Assembly (NCBI RefSeq): GCF_900747795.2 | Contig: NC_041409.2 | Coordinates: 64,730,697-64,794,696, forward strand | Length of the DNA stretch: 64,000 nucleotides | Direction: 5' to 3' | From: Erpetoichthys calabaricus | Taxonomy: Eukaryota; Chordata; Cladistia; Polypteriformes; Polypteridae | Shown here: positions 45,701 to 55,790 of the stretch, piece after piece | How positions within the stretch are numbered: position 1 is the first letter of the stretch | Layout of the letters: every line of letters begins with the position of its first letter | Position numbers and translations under genes: made by a program | Notes under the pieces: generated by a model | What the model saw: only the letters and a program-made list of their open reading frames with translations | The model's database searches: none | What the model was told of the DNA's origin: nothing

Positions 45701-48700
45701 GCACCCTGCCCAGGATTGGTTCCCTGCCTTGTGCCCTGTGTTGGCTGGGATTGGCTCCAGCAGACCCCCGTGACCCTGTGTTCGGATTCAGCGGGTTGGA
45801 AAATGGATGGATGGATGGATGGATGAACACAGAAGGCAGTGTGGTTTAGTGTCCAACACACTGGACTTAATGTTACAAGTTCATATATAATTCCTGATTC
45901 CCTCTGTGACATTGAGTGAGTTGTCTAAGCAAGTAATGCTTTTGGGGTGAAACCCATTATAAAAGGCACAGCTTGAAGTTAGGATTGATTTATTGAGTCT
46001 TAGCAAAAGGATCATTTGGTGCTGCTAATTTCATTCTTAGATTTTTAATTCTGAAGACATGCTGTGTGATCTAGTCATTAAGGAGTTGGTCATGAAGCAA
46101 ACAGGTCAGTAATCACTTTATTGGCTAGGTCAAATTCAATCTATACCATATACGTATACTACTGGTTAAAAGTTTTAGAACACCTCAGATTTTTCTACTT
46201 TTTCTTCAGATTTATTCAGTTTAAATGCAATGATTGACTTAAAATGGTGAAAAGGTAAGTTCTAAACTGTTAGAGGTTTACATTTAAAGTTTAGGTTAGC
46301 AAAAACTGAAAAAAATGAAATTTTAGAATTTACAAATGGGCCTTCTTCTGGGAACAATACATTACAACCTACAGATGTTTTCCAGCAATTAAAGTAAATT
46401 AAGTCTTGAAAGCTGACGCAAACAGTTTGCACAGGTGACCCACCTTCTGTTGATTACTTAAAAACCCATTGTCTGTCTTAAAGCAGAGTTGGAATAGACT
46501 GTGCTGCTACACCCTCTACTCCCTAGAAATGTGGAAATTCCAGTGATAATAGAAAGAAAACTGCAATTAATAAATGAAACAAGATAGAACATTATTATAG
46601 TTAGAAGTGTAGGCCTTTCATTTAGAGGAACTGCAAAAAACAAAGTATGAGCGAGTACAATTGGGTTCCTTCACAATCCAAAGACAATTAGAAACTGCTA
46701 TAGAAAGTGATCTGGCAGACCTAAAGTCACAACCCAAGTTTCTAAGGGTCACCAACTTCTAAAACTTTTGACCGGTAGCTTATCACTACAGTCATTTGGT
46801 GTGAAATGCATAGTATAAAGTGTAAACACTCCATAGTATAGGGCTTACAATTAAGAATGTCATGTAAGGTTAAGTGATGATTACCAAAGAGTACACTTAG
46901 AAATTAAATGATACTGTATATTTTTGTTAGTTATTTCTGTTTTAAAAGTATATAGAAGTACTTAACAACAGATAATTGTGCTGAAGATTTCACTTAGCCA
47001 ATAGCAAAAGGTTTATGATTCGTCTGTTACTAAATAAAAGAGAAATTCCCAAAAAAACAACATAAGCCCTTAATGAACTGAGTTATTCAGTAAAATAAAC
47101 TGTCTTTATACTTGTTCAGCTATTTCTATTTTTGTTTTTCAATCATAGCATTACACACGTGGTAATAATCTTTTTTTTTCATTTTAGAAGACTTAGAGAA
47201 GCTAGAAGTGAAATGCTTTTATAACAATGGACGGCTGGCTGCTTGGGCAGATGTTCTTTTCCTCTGCTGCCTGCCATCTCACCTGTCTCATGTCTGTGCA
47301 GAGATTCAACACAAGCTTAATCGTACCTGTGTGGTGTACAGTTTTGTGTCAGCAGTGCCAGTACTGAGGTAGCCACCTTAATTGCAATTTTTCATCTTTT
47401 TTTTTGGATGGGTAACCATTTCATACTTCTGGAACACCAATTTACTTATGACCTGAGGGACTGGTTTCCTGCCAGTACTACTGTAGTTGTCCAGATATGA
47501 CAGCACCAAAGTCTGGAGCAGACGTTGTGCTGCATAATCTGATTTTGCAGTTATTGAGCAAATCTGCAAGATCAGGAGACTGTAGCAACACAGTCCCTGT
47601 AGAACAGCTGGTCATCAGTCACACCCAAATCCCCCCAAGGTTGCATAGCAGCTTGGTGAGTGTTAACAATAATGAGCCTAGCAGAGGAGAGGTGGGGTGC
47701 TGAATAGCATCAAGCACCAAGCTTTAAGTGGAAGTCAGAATGCACACTTTTACAGGTTTCATTGACGAGCCAGTGTGTTTTACCACATACACAGATTTAT
47801 GTTGCATTTATATTATTATAAATGGTCTTGGTTATAGTTAATTGTTTTACATTGAATAGAGAAAAAAAATCTTTATTGTTACTGGTGACTTGTTTTAAAA
47901 AGTTAGGGTTTTTTGGTTTATTAAGGGCTATGTCTTTAATATTTTAGTAATGTTCAATTTCTTTTCTTTGTTACTCCACCATCCTTATCTTAACATCGGT
48001 ACATTCATTTTTTGTCCATATCATTGTAAAATGCTTCTTGATAAGACATTTTCTAATTCTACTGCATCGTGATGTACAGTATTTTTGTGATATTTTTTTC
48101 CATAGCTCATCAGCGATTTATTTTTTCTTTATTTTTTTTCTGACTGCAGTCATGGAATGGAAGGGGATAGGACTGTGCTTTGTTGACATGAAAAGAAACT
48201 TTACTTTTCCATACACGCAAAAAAATGTAATGAAGCAGAGCTATGTATACGTACATGTGCAGTTTGTTTTTTGTCAATAATTAAATTTAAGATGTTTTTT
48301 GTCTTTAAATATAGCCATTTATTTATACCTAACTTATCTTAAATGTCAACTGGAAATTTGATGCTCATTTTTATGATGACTGCAAACAATATACTGTGCA
48401 GAATACCAGAACACAGTAAATGTTTACTTTCACTGACATTCATTTCTTTTCCCATCAAAATTGCTCTTATTTTCTATGTCTGCAATTGTAACATTTTACA
48501 ATTACTGTTGTTTAATTGCAGACAACAATTTTTCTTAATTATTGTACATAGCAAATGTACTTTATATGTCACATTTCTTTTTATTTTAATATATTTGCTT
48601 TCATGTACAGTAACTGTTTTTTGTAGGGGACCAATGCATTCCCACACAACTTTTATATGTTTTTGTATATCACATTTATTAATATATACCAGATTGACAG

Positions 48701-51700
48701 GGTTTGAGTGATCGTTTATATAACTTTACATACTAACAATAAATATTAACAACATGCAGTATGATTAAAGTAAACTAGTTTCTATCCATTTTCTAACTCT
48801 GACTCAGTCTACTTCTCTAGTTCCTATGTTTTGCTTTTGCTTAACTTTTAAGTCTTAATTCATAATTTCACACTGATTATACTGTTCCTTGTTATTCTTT
48901 AGACTCCAGCAGTTACTGTCTCATAATATGATTTTGAGACCAGAATACAACTTTACAAGTGAAAGCTCTGGTGAGGTCTGGTTGACCAAATGCGGTATTG
49001 TTGCATCGCTGAGAGACCCTGTGGTAATTGAGGCTACCTGCCCTTTCAGAGAAAACTGTAAGAGCATAAGATCAATTTTAGGATCTCTATGAATGCTTGA
49101 ATGATTTACTGATATGACATACAATTAAACAGTGGCTACCCCATGGCCCTACCCTGGAAAGGTAGCTTAAGAAGATGGATGGATAGAGATTGACAATGTG
49201 CTTGTTAATAAAACTTGTAGTGCATTGATTCAATGCTGCAACGTTTATTAACAAACACATGTCTTATATAATACTTGATAGAAATGCCATTTAGGAATAC
49301 TCACGTTTGCAATCAATTATAGAAAATTATACCAGTTTAACCAGCCACAACATATTTTTAGTACACAAATGGCACAAAAGTAAACCATTGCAAAAGTTAC
49401 TACTGGTAAGGAGATCAATAATAAGAATATTCATTCTGAAAATACCAGTAATAGTAATTTCAGCTTGAATAAAATGACTAAAAATACCATTTAAAAGGAT
49501 AAATTCCTATTGAATTAAATTGGTGGCTTTACATATTTTGTTTGTAAGAACCTCATACTTTAGACATATTTACAGTTACTCTCTGTGGCTTGCATGTTTC
49601 TTTAGATAAAGTATGTTTCTATTAGATATCTAATCCAAAGGGTTAAAGATGATTCAGGTCTTCTGTCCATGCCAGTGTGAAACAATCCTTTCTGCATTTG
49701 ACATACTGTACATACTGAAACAATTCTCTTTCATTAGTGTTTGGTACATACTGTACAATCACAGCATACAGTCATATGAAAAAGTTTGGGAACCTCTCTC
49801 AGCCAGCATAATAATTTACTCTACTTTCAACAAAAAAGATAACAGTGGTATGTCTTTCATTTCCTAGGAACATCTGAGTACTGGGGTGTTTTCCGAACAA
49901 AGATTTTTAGTGAAGCAGTATTTAGTTGTATAAAATTAAATCAAATGTGAAAAACTGTGCAAAAATTTCGGTCCCCATGTAATTTTGCTGATTTGAATGC
50001 ATGTAACTGCTCAATACTGATTACCTGCAACACCAAATTGGTTGGATTAGCTGGTTAAGCCTTGAACTTCATATACAGATGTGTCCAATCATGAGAAAAG
50101 GTATTTAAGGAGGTCAATTGCAAGTTGTGCTTCTCTTTGACTCTCCTCTGAAGAGTGACAGCATGGGCTCCTCAAAGCAACTCTCAAAAGATCTGAAAAC
50201 AAAAATTGTTCAGTATGATGGTTTAGGGCAGCGGTTCTCAAACTGTGGGGCACGCTTCAATGGCTCGTGCCCCAAACATTTCTCTGTGTTTGTTATCTTT
50301 TCTTACAATATAACACTTAATTCACAGTGGGAAGTAATTTCACCAAATAAATTGTATTTCACCACAAGTGAAGTCCATGCAATTAGCAGATATTTTTTCA
50401 TCTCATCTGCAACTTTTTTCTCCATGTGCAAAAGCATAGCACAGTTTAGACAGATAGAACTTTATTTGTCCCTGGAGGGAAACTTGCCTTTTCAAAGAAG
50501 CTCAATAAATAGAACACAGAGCTCCTGTGAAATGTTGTAGAGCATGGAAATGAGGGCACAGCTAGAGAGCAAATACCTGCAAGCAATTTGTTGCTACTAA
50601 AATTCATTGGCCTAGGTATGTGGCCGCCGGTGATTGGATTACTGATTTGGGGAAACAGTGCAGATGGTGTTACCCATGGTGTTACCTCTGCTCCTAAATG
50701 AGAACTGCAAGGCAGAACTGGTGTAATGAATATGTAGATAGAACAAAAAAAGGGGCGCGAATGTTGCCATATGTGGCATAATTTTGGTATTCGTAGGGAA
50801 ATTTTAAACTTGTAGCAGTGTATCGACAGCAAAAAATATAGGAATAAATTTTATTAGGGTTTCAAAAAAACGTTAGGGGGCGCGATTAAAACTGTTATGA
50901 AAACTTGGGTTGCAAATACTTAAAGGCTGAGAAATGCTGGTTTAGGGGAAGGCTACAAAAAGTCAGTTTCAACTGTAAGGAATGTAATCAGGAAATGGAA
51001 GGCCACAGGCACAGTTGCTGTTAAACCTAGCAGGTCTGGCAGGCCAAGAAAAATACAGGAGCGGCATATGTGTAGAATTGATCAGATCACCTCCAAAGAC
51101 CTGCAAGAACATCTTGCTGCAGATGGTGTATCTGTACATCGTTCTACAATTCAGCGCAATTTGCACAAAGAACATCTGTATGGCAGGGTGATGAGAAAGA
51201 AGCCCTTTCTGCACTCACGCCACAAACAGAGTCGCTTGTTGTATGCAAATGCTCATTTAGACAAGCCAGATTAATTTTGGAAGTGCTTTGGATTGATGAA
51301 ATAAAAATTGAGTTATTTGGTCAGAACAAAAAGTGCTTTGCATGGCGGAAGAAAAACACCACATTCCAAGAAAAACACCAGCTACCTACTTTTCAAATTT
51401 GGTGGAGGTTCCATCATGCTAGAGGGCTGTGTAGCTAGTACAGGGACTGGGGCCCTTGTTAAAGTCGAGGGTCAGATGAATTCAACCCAATATCAACAAA
51501 TTCTTCAGGATAATGTTCAAGCATCAGTCACAAAGTTAAAGTTACGCAGGGGTTGGATATTCCAGCAAGACAATGACCCAAAGCACAGTTCAAAATCTAC
51601 AAGGCATTCATGCAGAGGGAGAAGTACAATGTTCTGGAATGGCCGTCACAGTCCCCTGACTTGAATATCATTGAAAATCTATGGGATGATTTGAAGCAGG

Positions 51701-54700
51701 CTGTCCATGCTCGGCAGCCATCAAATTTAACTGAACTGGAGAGATTTTGTATGGAAGAATGGTCACAAATACCTCCATCCAGAATCCAGACACCCATCAA
51801 AGGCTATAGGAGGCGTCTAGAGGCTGTTATATTTGCAAAAGGAGGCTCAACTAAGTATTGATGTAATATCTCTGTTGGGGTGCCCAAATCTATGCACCTG
51901 TCTAATTTTGTTATGATGCATATTGCATATTTTCTATTAATCCAATAAACTTAATGTCACTGCTGAAATACTACTGTTTCCATAAGGCAAGTCATATATT
52001 AAAAGGAAGTTGCTACTTTGAAAGCTCAGCCAATAATAAATAAAAATCCAAACAATTAAGAGGGGTTCCCAAACTTTTTCATATGACTGTAAATTAAACT
52101 GAATAAAATTGGTTTGCTAAGAATCGGGATGTTTGAGCACTCTGTACATGAATTAAAATTAACGAGTTGTTGCTGTGCCAGTTATTTGCTTGCTTCTTTA
52201 ATCTCTTTGCAGAATTAAAATGTTGTTTTTGTTTCAATAAAAATAACACATATTAAACAGTGTTTTTGGATCACATTTTCATGTTTAATTCATATCAGTC
52301 TGTCTTCATGTATTGTTTGCTGAGGTGACTTTTCTATATTCTAAGTCATATATTTGACATGATAAGATGATATGCAGTATGTGTACGATTTTAGTAACCT
52401 GTGCAAAATGGTTTTTGTCTGTTTGTATACAGCAGGAATTTCTCTATCTAAAAAGTGGCCCGAGGCTGTTTTATACTCTCTATTAAATATGTGCACTGCA
52501 ATGCATTTGGCCTCCAAGCAGACTATTAGCATCATTAATGAGTTGCTGCTTCTGCAAGGAACATCTGCAGTATATGACACCGAGCAAGTCTTCCAGTTCA
52601 AAACGCAGAGCTTTGTCAGCACATCCTTTGCTTCTGGTCTGTCTGATACAGAGTAAGTTGGAAATAAGTTCATTCAATCCATTATAGTACGTCTACTGGC
52701 AAATAAACAGCTCAGTCCGAAAGGTCAATAAACGCAAACTGCTGGCTGGTCGTTAACTGGAAAGGAGGAACTGATCAGTCTTGTAGTAGTAACAGACAAG
52801 GAGACATGTGTTTGAATTTCTCAAATACTAAACTTATATATTTGTTTGTATATTCATCAATGTATTCATATTAGCATCATTTATTACCATCTATGTTGAG
52901 TAATGATGGTTCTGTGTATGTGAATTTGTTTTTTTTTTTTATATATATATATATTTTCATGATGAACCTCCTTTGATGTGAAATTAGTGATCATTTATCA
53001 GTCAGGCTGAAGGTGAAGTTTATCTCAAAATTCAACCTTTATTTAGTCATAGATATAACAATTGAAAAACAAAACAATATACTGTAAGATAAAGATAAAG
53101 TCTTTCTCCTAGAAACAGAATGCATTGCCATTTTTCTGTTTTTGTCATTAAACCTAGATACTTGCTAAAGGTGTAAATGATCTCTTGAACCATGTTGCAT
53201 TTATTACACATTTCAGGATTTGATCACTTGTCAAACCGCTAAAACAGAATTTATAGTCCTGAGGATGAGTAGGGTCATTAGTGATATGGTGAGGTCTGCT
53301 GTACATATTGATGTTCCGCTAGTGTTTTTTTAAACCAACCAGCCTATTTCTTTAATCTTTCTGCAAAACTTATACACAGAAGATTGGTAAAATCCTGCAG
53401 TTAAAATTCAGATTATTGTTTTTACAAGGAAAAGCAAATTTTGTTGAAATATTGTTGATTAGGGTGGCACGGTAGCGCAGTGGTAGCGCTGCTGCCTTGC
53501 AGTTAGGAGACCTGGGTTCACTTCCCTGGTCCTCCCTGCGTGGAGTTTGCATGTTCTCCCCGTGTCTGCGTAGGTTTCCTCCAGATGTTCCGGTTTCCTC
53601 CCACAGTCCACAGACATGCAAGTTAGGTGCATTGGCGATCCTAAATTGTCCCTAGTGTGTGGGTGTATGTGCGTGTGCCCTGTGGTAGGCTGGGGCCCTG
53701 CCTGGGGTTTGTTCCTGCCTTCCGCCCTGTGTTGGCTGCAATTGGCTCCAGCAGACCCCCGTGACCCTGTGTTCGGATTCAGCGGGTTGAAAAATGGATG
53801 GATGGACAATGGACGGATGGATGGATATCGTTGATTATTTATATTGATTCATTGATAATCAATCTGAATCTTGAAGTACAGAACTGTATTTATACGATGG
53901 ATGTGGCACACTGTTCTTCTGTTTATCTTGGTGTTTTTCACTCTCTGTAAAGTTTAAAACCATTTCTCAGTTTTAAACAGGGGAGGTGCAGTAGTAGGTT
54001 TGAATCCCTCCCCAGACATTATTTGTATGAAGTTTGCACATCTCTGGTCTATTCCCCATAACAAAGATGCATTTGTTAGGCTCATTGGCAGATCCAAGTG
54101 TGATTATATGAGCTCTACGTTTGGATGAGTGCCCTGTCCGTGACTGACTCCTTCTTGCACAAAATGCTACCTGAATAGACTTAGACTTCCTGTAAATCAG
54201 AAGTGGATGAACAGACTTGAAATTGAATGGATAGATGAATAGAATTTTAAAGTATTCCTGGGATACTATGTCTGTCCAGCTTCCATTGCTATATAAAATA
54301 TAAACTATGGATGCAACACACACCTTTTCTGTGCACTTGTACCAGCTGTTCCCTAAAAAACAAATAATGTAAGCCAATTGCCCTGCAGGAGAAGCAGTGC
54401 AGCCTAGTATCAAAAGTGTATTGGGTATACTTTTGAAACAGAATATCACTGTAAATTCAGATGCAATCAGATATGACGTATATCTGGTTGCCAATTGTTT
54501 GTCATATAATGGTGAGAGGCATATTTAGCAAGTTTTGTTTGCTAGAGCAATTAAATTATCCAGCAGTCAAATTTGTTAATTTGGATTGCATCCATTCAGA
54601 ACCATTCTATGGCATGTCGCACACACGTCCATTCTCATCCCTATGTGTCTAGTTTAGAGACATCAGTCAGCCAATCATGAGTGAGAAAACTCAAGTATTC

Positions 54701-55257
54701 CAAAACAGGCATTTTCCACCCAGACAGTGTTCAAGTTACGTTTAAAAATCTAGGGCTATGATACATCAATGACTACCATAATGCTACCATGACACCCACT
54801 CAGATGTTCTCCCGCTGCATTAATTTTACCCTTTTCATGTATTGTCCTGTTCACACAACTACTTTGTCCAATTTCATTCTTTCGTCTGTATTCAATTCAT
54901 TGTTTTGTTTGTGTTGTGCTGTAATGTTTACAATTGCTTTACAAAGTGCCTTGAGACGGTTCTAATTATTAAAAGTGTAATGCTATGGATGTGTATGATT
55001 ACTGTTATGCATTATTGACTTTTGGAATTCTAGTAACATGCTTTTCTATTTACATGATATCTGCATTTAGGTCTTTTCCCTGGTTAAGTCTGGTAGAAGT
55101 GCAGAAGAAGGAAACTCCCCTGTCAAAAACTCTTTCAGATGAATATTTGCAAAGACACCTCTCAACAGTGTACTTTGCAGCTCTTGGAGTCCCAGAAGCT
55201 GAAAGGAAAGAGGAGTACAGAGAAAATCAGAAAGCTATCAGGTGGAGTCCTGAGTAA
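40654..55257 (+). CDS. NOXRED1: NOXRED1, NADP-dependent oxidoreductase domain-containing protein 1 (6 coding exons, complete)
   Basis: NOXRED1 is a poorly studied member of the pyrroline-5-carboxylate-reductase-like superfamily; its substrate is not known to me. Exons 40654-40826, 42882-43075, 47188-47368, 48903-49057, 52433-52652 and 55071-55257 sum to 1110 nt, 369 residues plus stop; the human protein is about 359. An N-terminal helical part (residues 1-80) is followed by a Rossmann strand and dinucleotide loop [10 protein letters not shown] (Gly-rich GGGHIG at 89-94), then [15 protein letters not shown] and [15 protein letters not shown] as in P5CR-type folds. A C-terminal helical region (about 235-369) probably corresponds to the dimerisation domain. 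The start is Met 40654, the first codon of its exon; Met6 is an alternative. Phases agree across all junctions and no break was found. The gene lies downstream of ATG2B in the same direction and converges with SAMD15. Confidence 0.95.
41300..41545 (+). repeat. Old SINE copy, same family, 5' part missing
   Basis: Recognisable from tttcatattctcacagtgtct and ccaaagacatgcaggttaggtg (41396-41417), then a diverged tail with gaattggattaagcagg. Confidence 0.65.
41620..41745 (+). repeat. Old SINE head fragment
   Basis: gactcacgggtagtgcagtgg and gcttcacaggtcc match the SINE head; the rest is strongly diverged. Confidence 0.45.
42190..42480 (-). repeat. Old SINE copy, same family
   Basis: Reverse complement of ttgaatcctgtcctggcagc and gtgcaaggcagggag at the tail side, with gtgggtggaaaactcacatagacaag in the middle. 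Diverged. Confidence 0.55.
42650..42735 (+). repeat. Retroelement 3' tail with (CTAT)n microsatellite
   Basis: gaatttccccttgagattaataaag leads directly into about 14 ctat units (42679-42735). This is a common 3' end of fish non-LTR elements. The body upstream is not recognised. Confidence 0.6.
42882..43075 (+). CDS. NOXRED1: NOXRED1 coding exon 2, dinucleotide-binding loop
   Basis: Residues 58-122, carrying [15 protein letters not shown], the Rossmann beta-alpha turn, and [10 protein letters not shown], where the second beta strand with its Arg residues would contact an NADP phosphate. Donor gtaagg. Confidence 0.94.
43355..43630 (-). repeat. Old SINE copy, same family (weak)
   Basis: Reverse-orientation phrases such as caggagacaacctaggacc and gggttcattcacacagac, with gtgagtcagcactactac at the head side. 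Strongly diverged. Confidence 0.4.
43730..43890 (+). repeat. Second copy of the unclassified repeat at 38610
   Basis: Shares gaaataactttagtg, cacacagcattg and gtatcctgtattctgtaataaac with 38610-38725. A LINE fragment starts right after it. Confidence 0.5.
43895..45228 (+). mobile_element. LINE reverse transcriptase fragment, clade uncertain
   Basis: A broken ORF2 can be followed from [17 protein letters not shown] through [34 protein letters not shown] (FADD is the catalytic box) and [13 protein letters not shown] to [14 protein letters not shown] and [13 protein letters not shown], ending about 45223. The endonuclease half is missing. Stops and frameshifts are scattered. The C-terminal GHVAR..P..RPRGRP block recalls RTE-like families, but I do not assign the clade firmly. 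Confidence 0.85.
45455..45821 (+). mobile_element. tRNA-derived SINE, young copy 2
   Basis: Nearly the same sequence as copy 1, with a few extra bases near 45502. Flanked by a perfect 12-bp duplication gatgaacacaga (45443-45454, 45822-45833). Ends in (ggat)n. Confidence 0.9.
45834..46158. other. NOXRED1 intron, no recognised feature
   Basis: Short mixed stretch between the SINE and the Tc1-like MITE; nothing named. Confidence 0.4.
46159..46790 (+). mobile_element. Tc1-derived MITE (family I)
   Basis: Termini ctactggttaaaagttttagaacacc and the inverted tctaaaacttttgaccggtagc sit between TA dinucleotides. Inside, a remnant of a Tc1 N-terminal coding region is visible (gatctggcagacctaaagtcac at about 46710, the SGRPK linker). 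The catalytic part is deleted. 632 bp. Confidence 0.85.
46793..47187. other. NOXRED1 intron, no recognised feature
   Basis: AT-rich sequence up to coding exon 3. Confidence 0.4.
47188..47368 (+). CDS. NOXRED1: NOXRED1 coding exon 3
   Basis: Residues 123-182, [15 protein letters not shown] to AVPVL. It contains the [13 protein letters not shown] strand-loop typical of P5CR-like reductases. Acceptor ttttag, donor gtagcc. Confidence 0.94.
47369..48902. other. NOXRED1 intron, no recognised feature
   Basis: AT-rich. The frames inside lack any recognisable domain. Confidence 0.4.
48903..49057 (+). CDS. NOXRED1: NOXRED1 coding exon 4
   Basis: Residues 183-234, [16 protein letters not shown] to ATCPFREN, then a split Ser codon. 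Acceptor tctttag, donor gtaaga. Confidence 0.92.
49058..49768. other. NOXRED1 intron, SINE tail trace only
   Basis: A short ccatggccctaccctggaaagg to gatggatggatag piece (49138-49186) looks like a SINE tail. The rest is unassigned AT-rich sequence. Confidence 0.4.
49769..52090 (+). mobile_element. Tc1-like transposon copy 2 (family D), interrupted by a hAT element
   Basis: Termini cagtcatatgaaaaagtttggg and cccaaactttttcatatgactg are intact and flanked by TA. The sequence matches the copy at 11538-13110 closely. The transposase starts at 50163 ([15 protein letters not shown]) and is interrupted at 50229 by a hAT insertion. It resumes at about 50948 with [22 protein letters not shown] and [11 protein letters not shown], ending GGSTKY at 51861. 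Additional small deletions and frameshifts exist, for example near 51070 and 51285. Confidence 0.9.
50229..50939 (+). mobile_element. Non-autonomous hAT element inside the Tc1 copy
   Basis: The 711-bp unit begins cagcggttctcaaactgtgg and ends ggctgagaaatgctg, and is flanked by the perfect 8-bp duplication gtttaggg (50221-50228, 50940-50947). The sister Tc1 copy has a single gtttaggg at the same point (about 11994). A short segment at 50446-50490 resembles the reverse of the retroelement tail seen at 42650. No transposase frame. Confidence 0.92.
52093..52432. other. NOXRED1 intron, no recognised feature
   Basis: AT-rich sequence up to coding exon 5. Confidence 0.4.
52433..52652 (+). CDS. NOXRED1: NOXRED1 coding exon 5
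   Basis: Residues 235-307, [13 protein letters not shown] to GLSDT, then a split Glu codon. The acceptor is a tandem cagcag; only the first keeps the frame, because use of the second makes a TGA codon at the junction. Confidence 0.93.
52653..53448. other. NOXRED1 intron, no recognised feature
   Basis: AT-rich, with a poly-T and (AT)n patch at 52929-52954. Confidence 0.45.
53462..53824 (+). mobile_element. tRNA-derived SINE, copy 3
   Basis: The head gggtggcacggtagcgcagtgg to the (atgg)n tail follows the same consensus, with more differences than copies 1 and 2. Flanking duplication atattgttgatta/atatcgttgatta (53449-53461, 53825-53837), one mismatch, suggesting a somewhat older insertion. 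Confidence 0.88.
53975..54245 (+). repeat. Old SINE copy, same family
   Basis: Phrases aggtgcagtagtaggtttgaatccc, gtatgaagtttgcacatctc and the gatagatgaatag tail match the family in diverged form. The 173-codon minus-strand frame across it is not a gene. Confidence 0.55.
54246..55070. other. NOXRED1 last intron, no recognised feature
   Basis: Mixed AT-rich sequence. No named repeat. Confidence 0.4.
55071..55257 (+). CDS. NOXRED1: NOXRED1 last coding exon
   Basis: Residues 308-369, [14 protein letters not shown] to RWSPE, stop taa at 55255-55257. The acceptor is catttag and the C-terminus is rich in charged residues. Confidence 0.93.
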
Positions 55258-55342
55258 TGTTTCTGTAATTCATATACATTTCATCTAAGTATATTTTAAA
55301 CTATTCATCCTTGTCTACCATCTGCACCCGAAGAGTTAACAA

Positions 55343-55348
55343 AATAAA
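55343..55348 (+). promoter_or_regulatory. NOXRED1: NOXRED1 poly(A) signal
   Basis: AATAAA lies 86 bases after the stop and is followed by a TG-rich stretch (attgctctttgtatgtgtt). This suggests a short 3' UTR of about 110 bases. Confidence 0.65.
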
Positions 55349-55649
55349 AGTCACTGAAATGTCTTAAGAGTATGATTGCTCTTTGTATGTGTTAATTTAA
55401 AAAATATATGTAAGTATTAAAAAATACATGTTTTTTTTGACCGTAAAATTTGTGTTTCAGGGATCTGGTTTAAAGGAACACCCCTGATCATTAATGGTCT
55501 GATGCAGATGAGCATCTTGTTGGCAATGATGACTGCCAGTGGTTTTAATAGTGACGCAAAACTGGTGCAAATACAGTCGCTAAACTTGGAATATTGATAT
55601 GCAGTACATTTGATTAAATTTCATAGTTTGAAGTCATGCATTCTTATAT

Positions 55650-55790
55650 AAACATCAGGCTCAGAAAGTATCCACCTCTACTGTCACACAGAGCCAAAGC
55701 CAGTCCAGTCAGCATCAACTGTAAGGCAGGAATCAACCCTGGAGGAGAAACAATTCTATAGCAGTACATGCTAATACGCTAGTACACAGT
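55650..55790 (-). repeat. Old SINE tail-half fragment
   Basis: Reverse-orientation ggcaggaatcaaccctggagg and cacagagccaaagcc resemble the middle-to-tail part of the SINE family. Confidence 0.4.

Noticed and set aside
45409-45912. 167-codon minus-strand and other frames over the SINE copies
   Set aside because: The GC-rich SINE gives long open frames on both strands in every copy (also 39593-40140 and 53459-53834); they are not genes.
48343-48711. 122-codon plus-strand frame with hydrophobic runs
   Set aside because: AT-rich intron of NOXRED1; hydrophobicity comes from T-rich codons.
53973-54494. 173-codon minus-strand frame
   Set aside because: Crosses an old SINE copy and intron sequence; no similarity, no splice logic, and composition like the intron.
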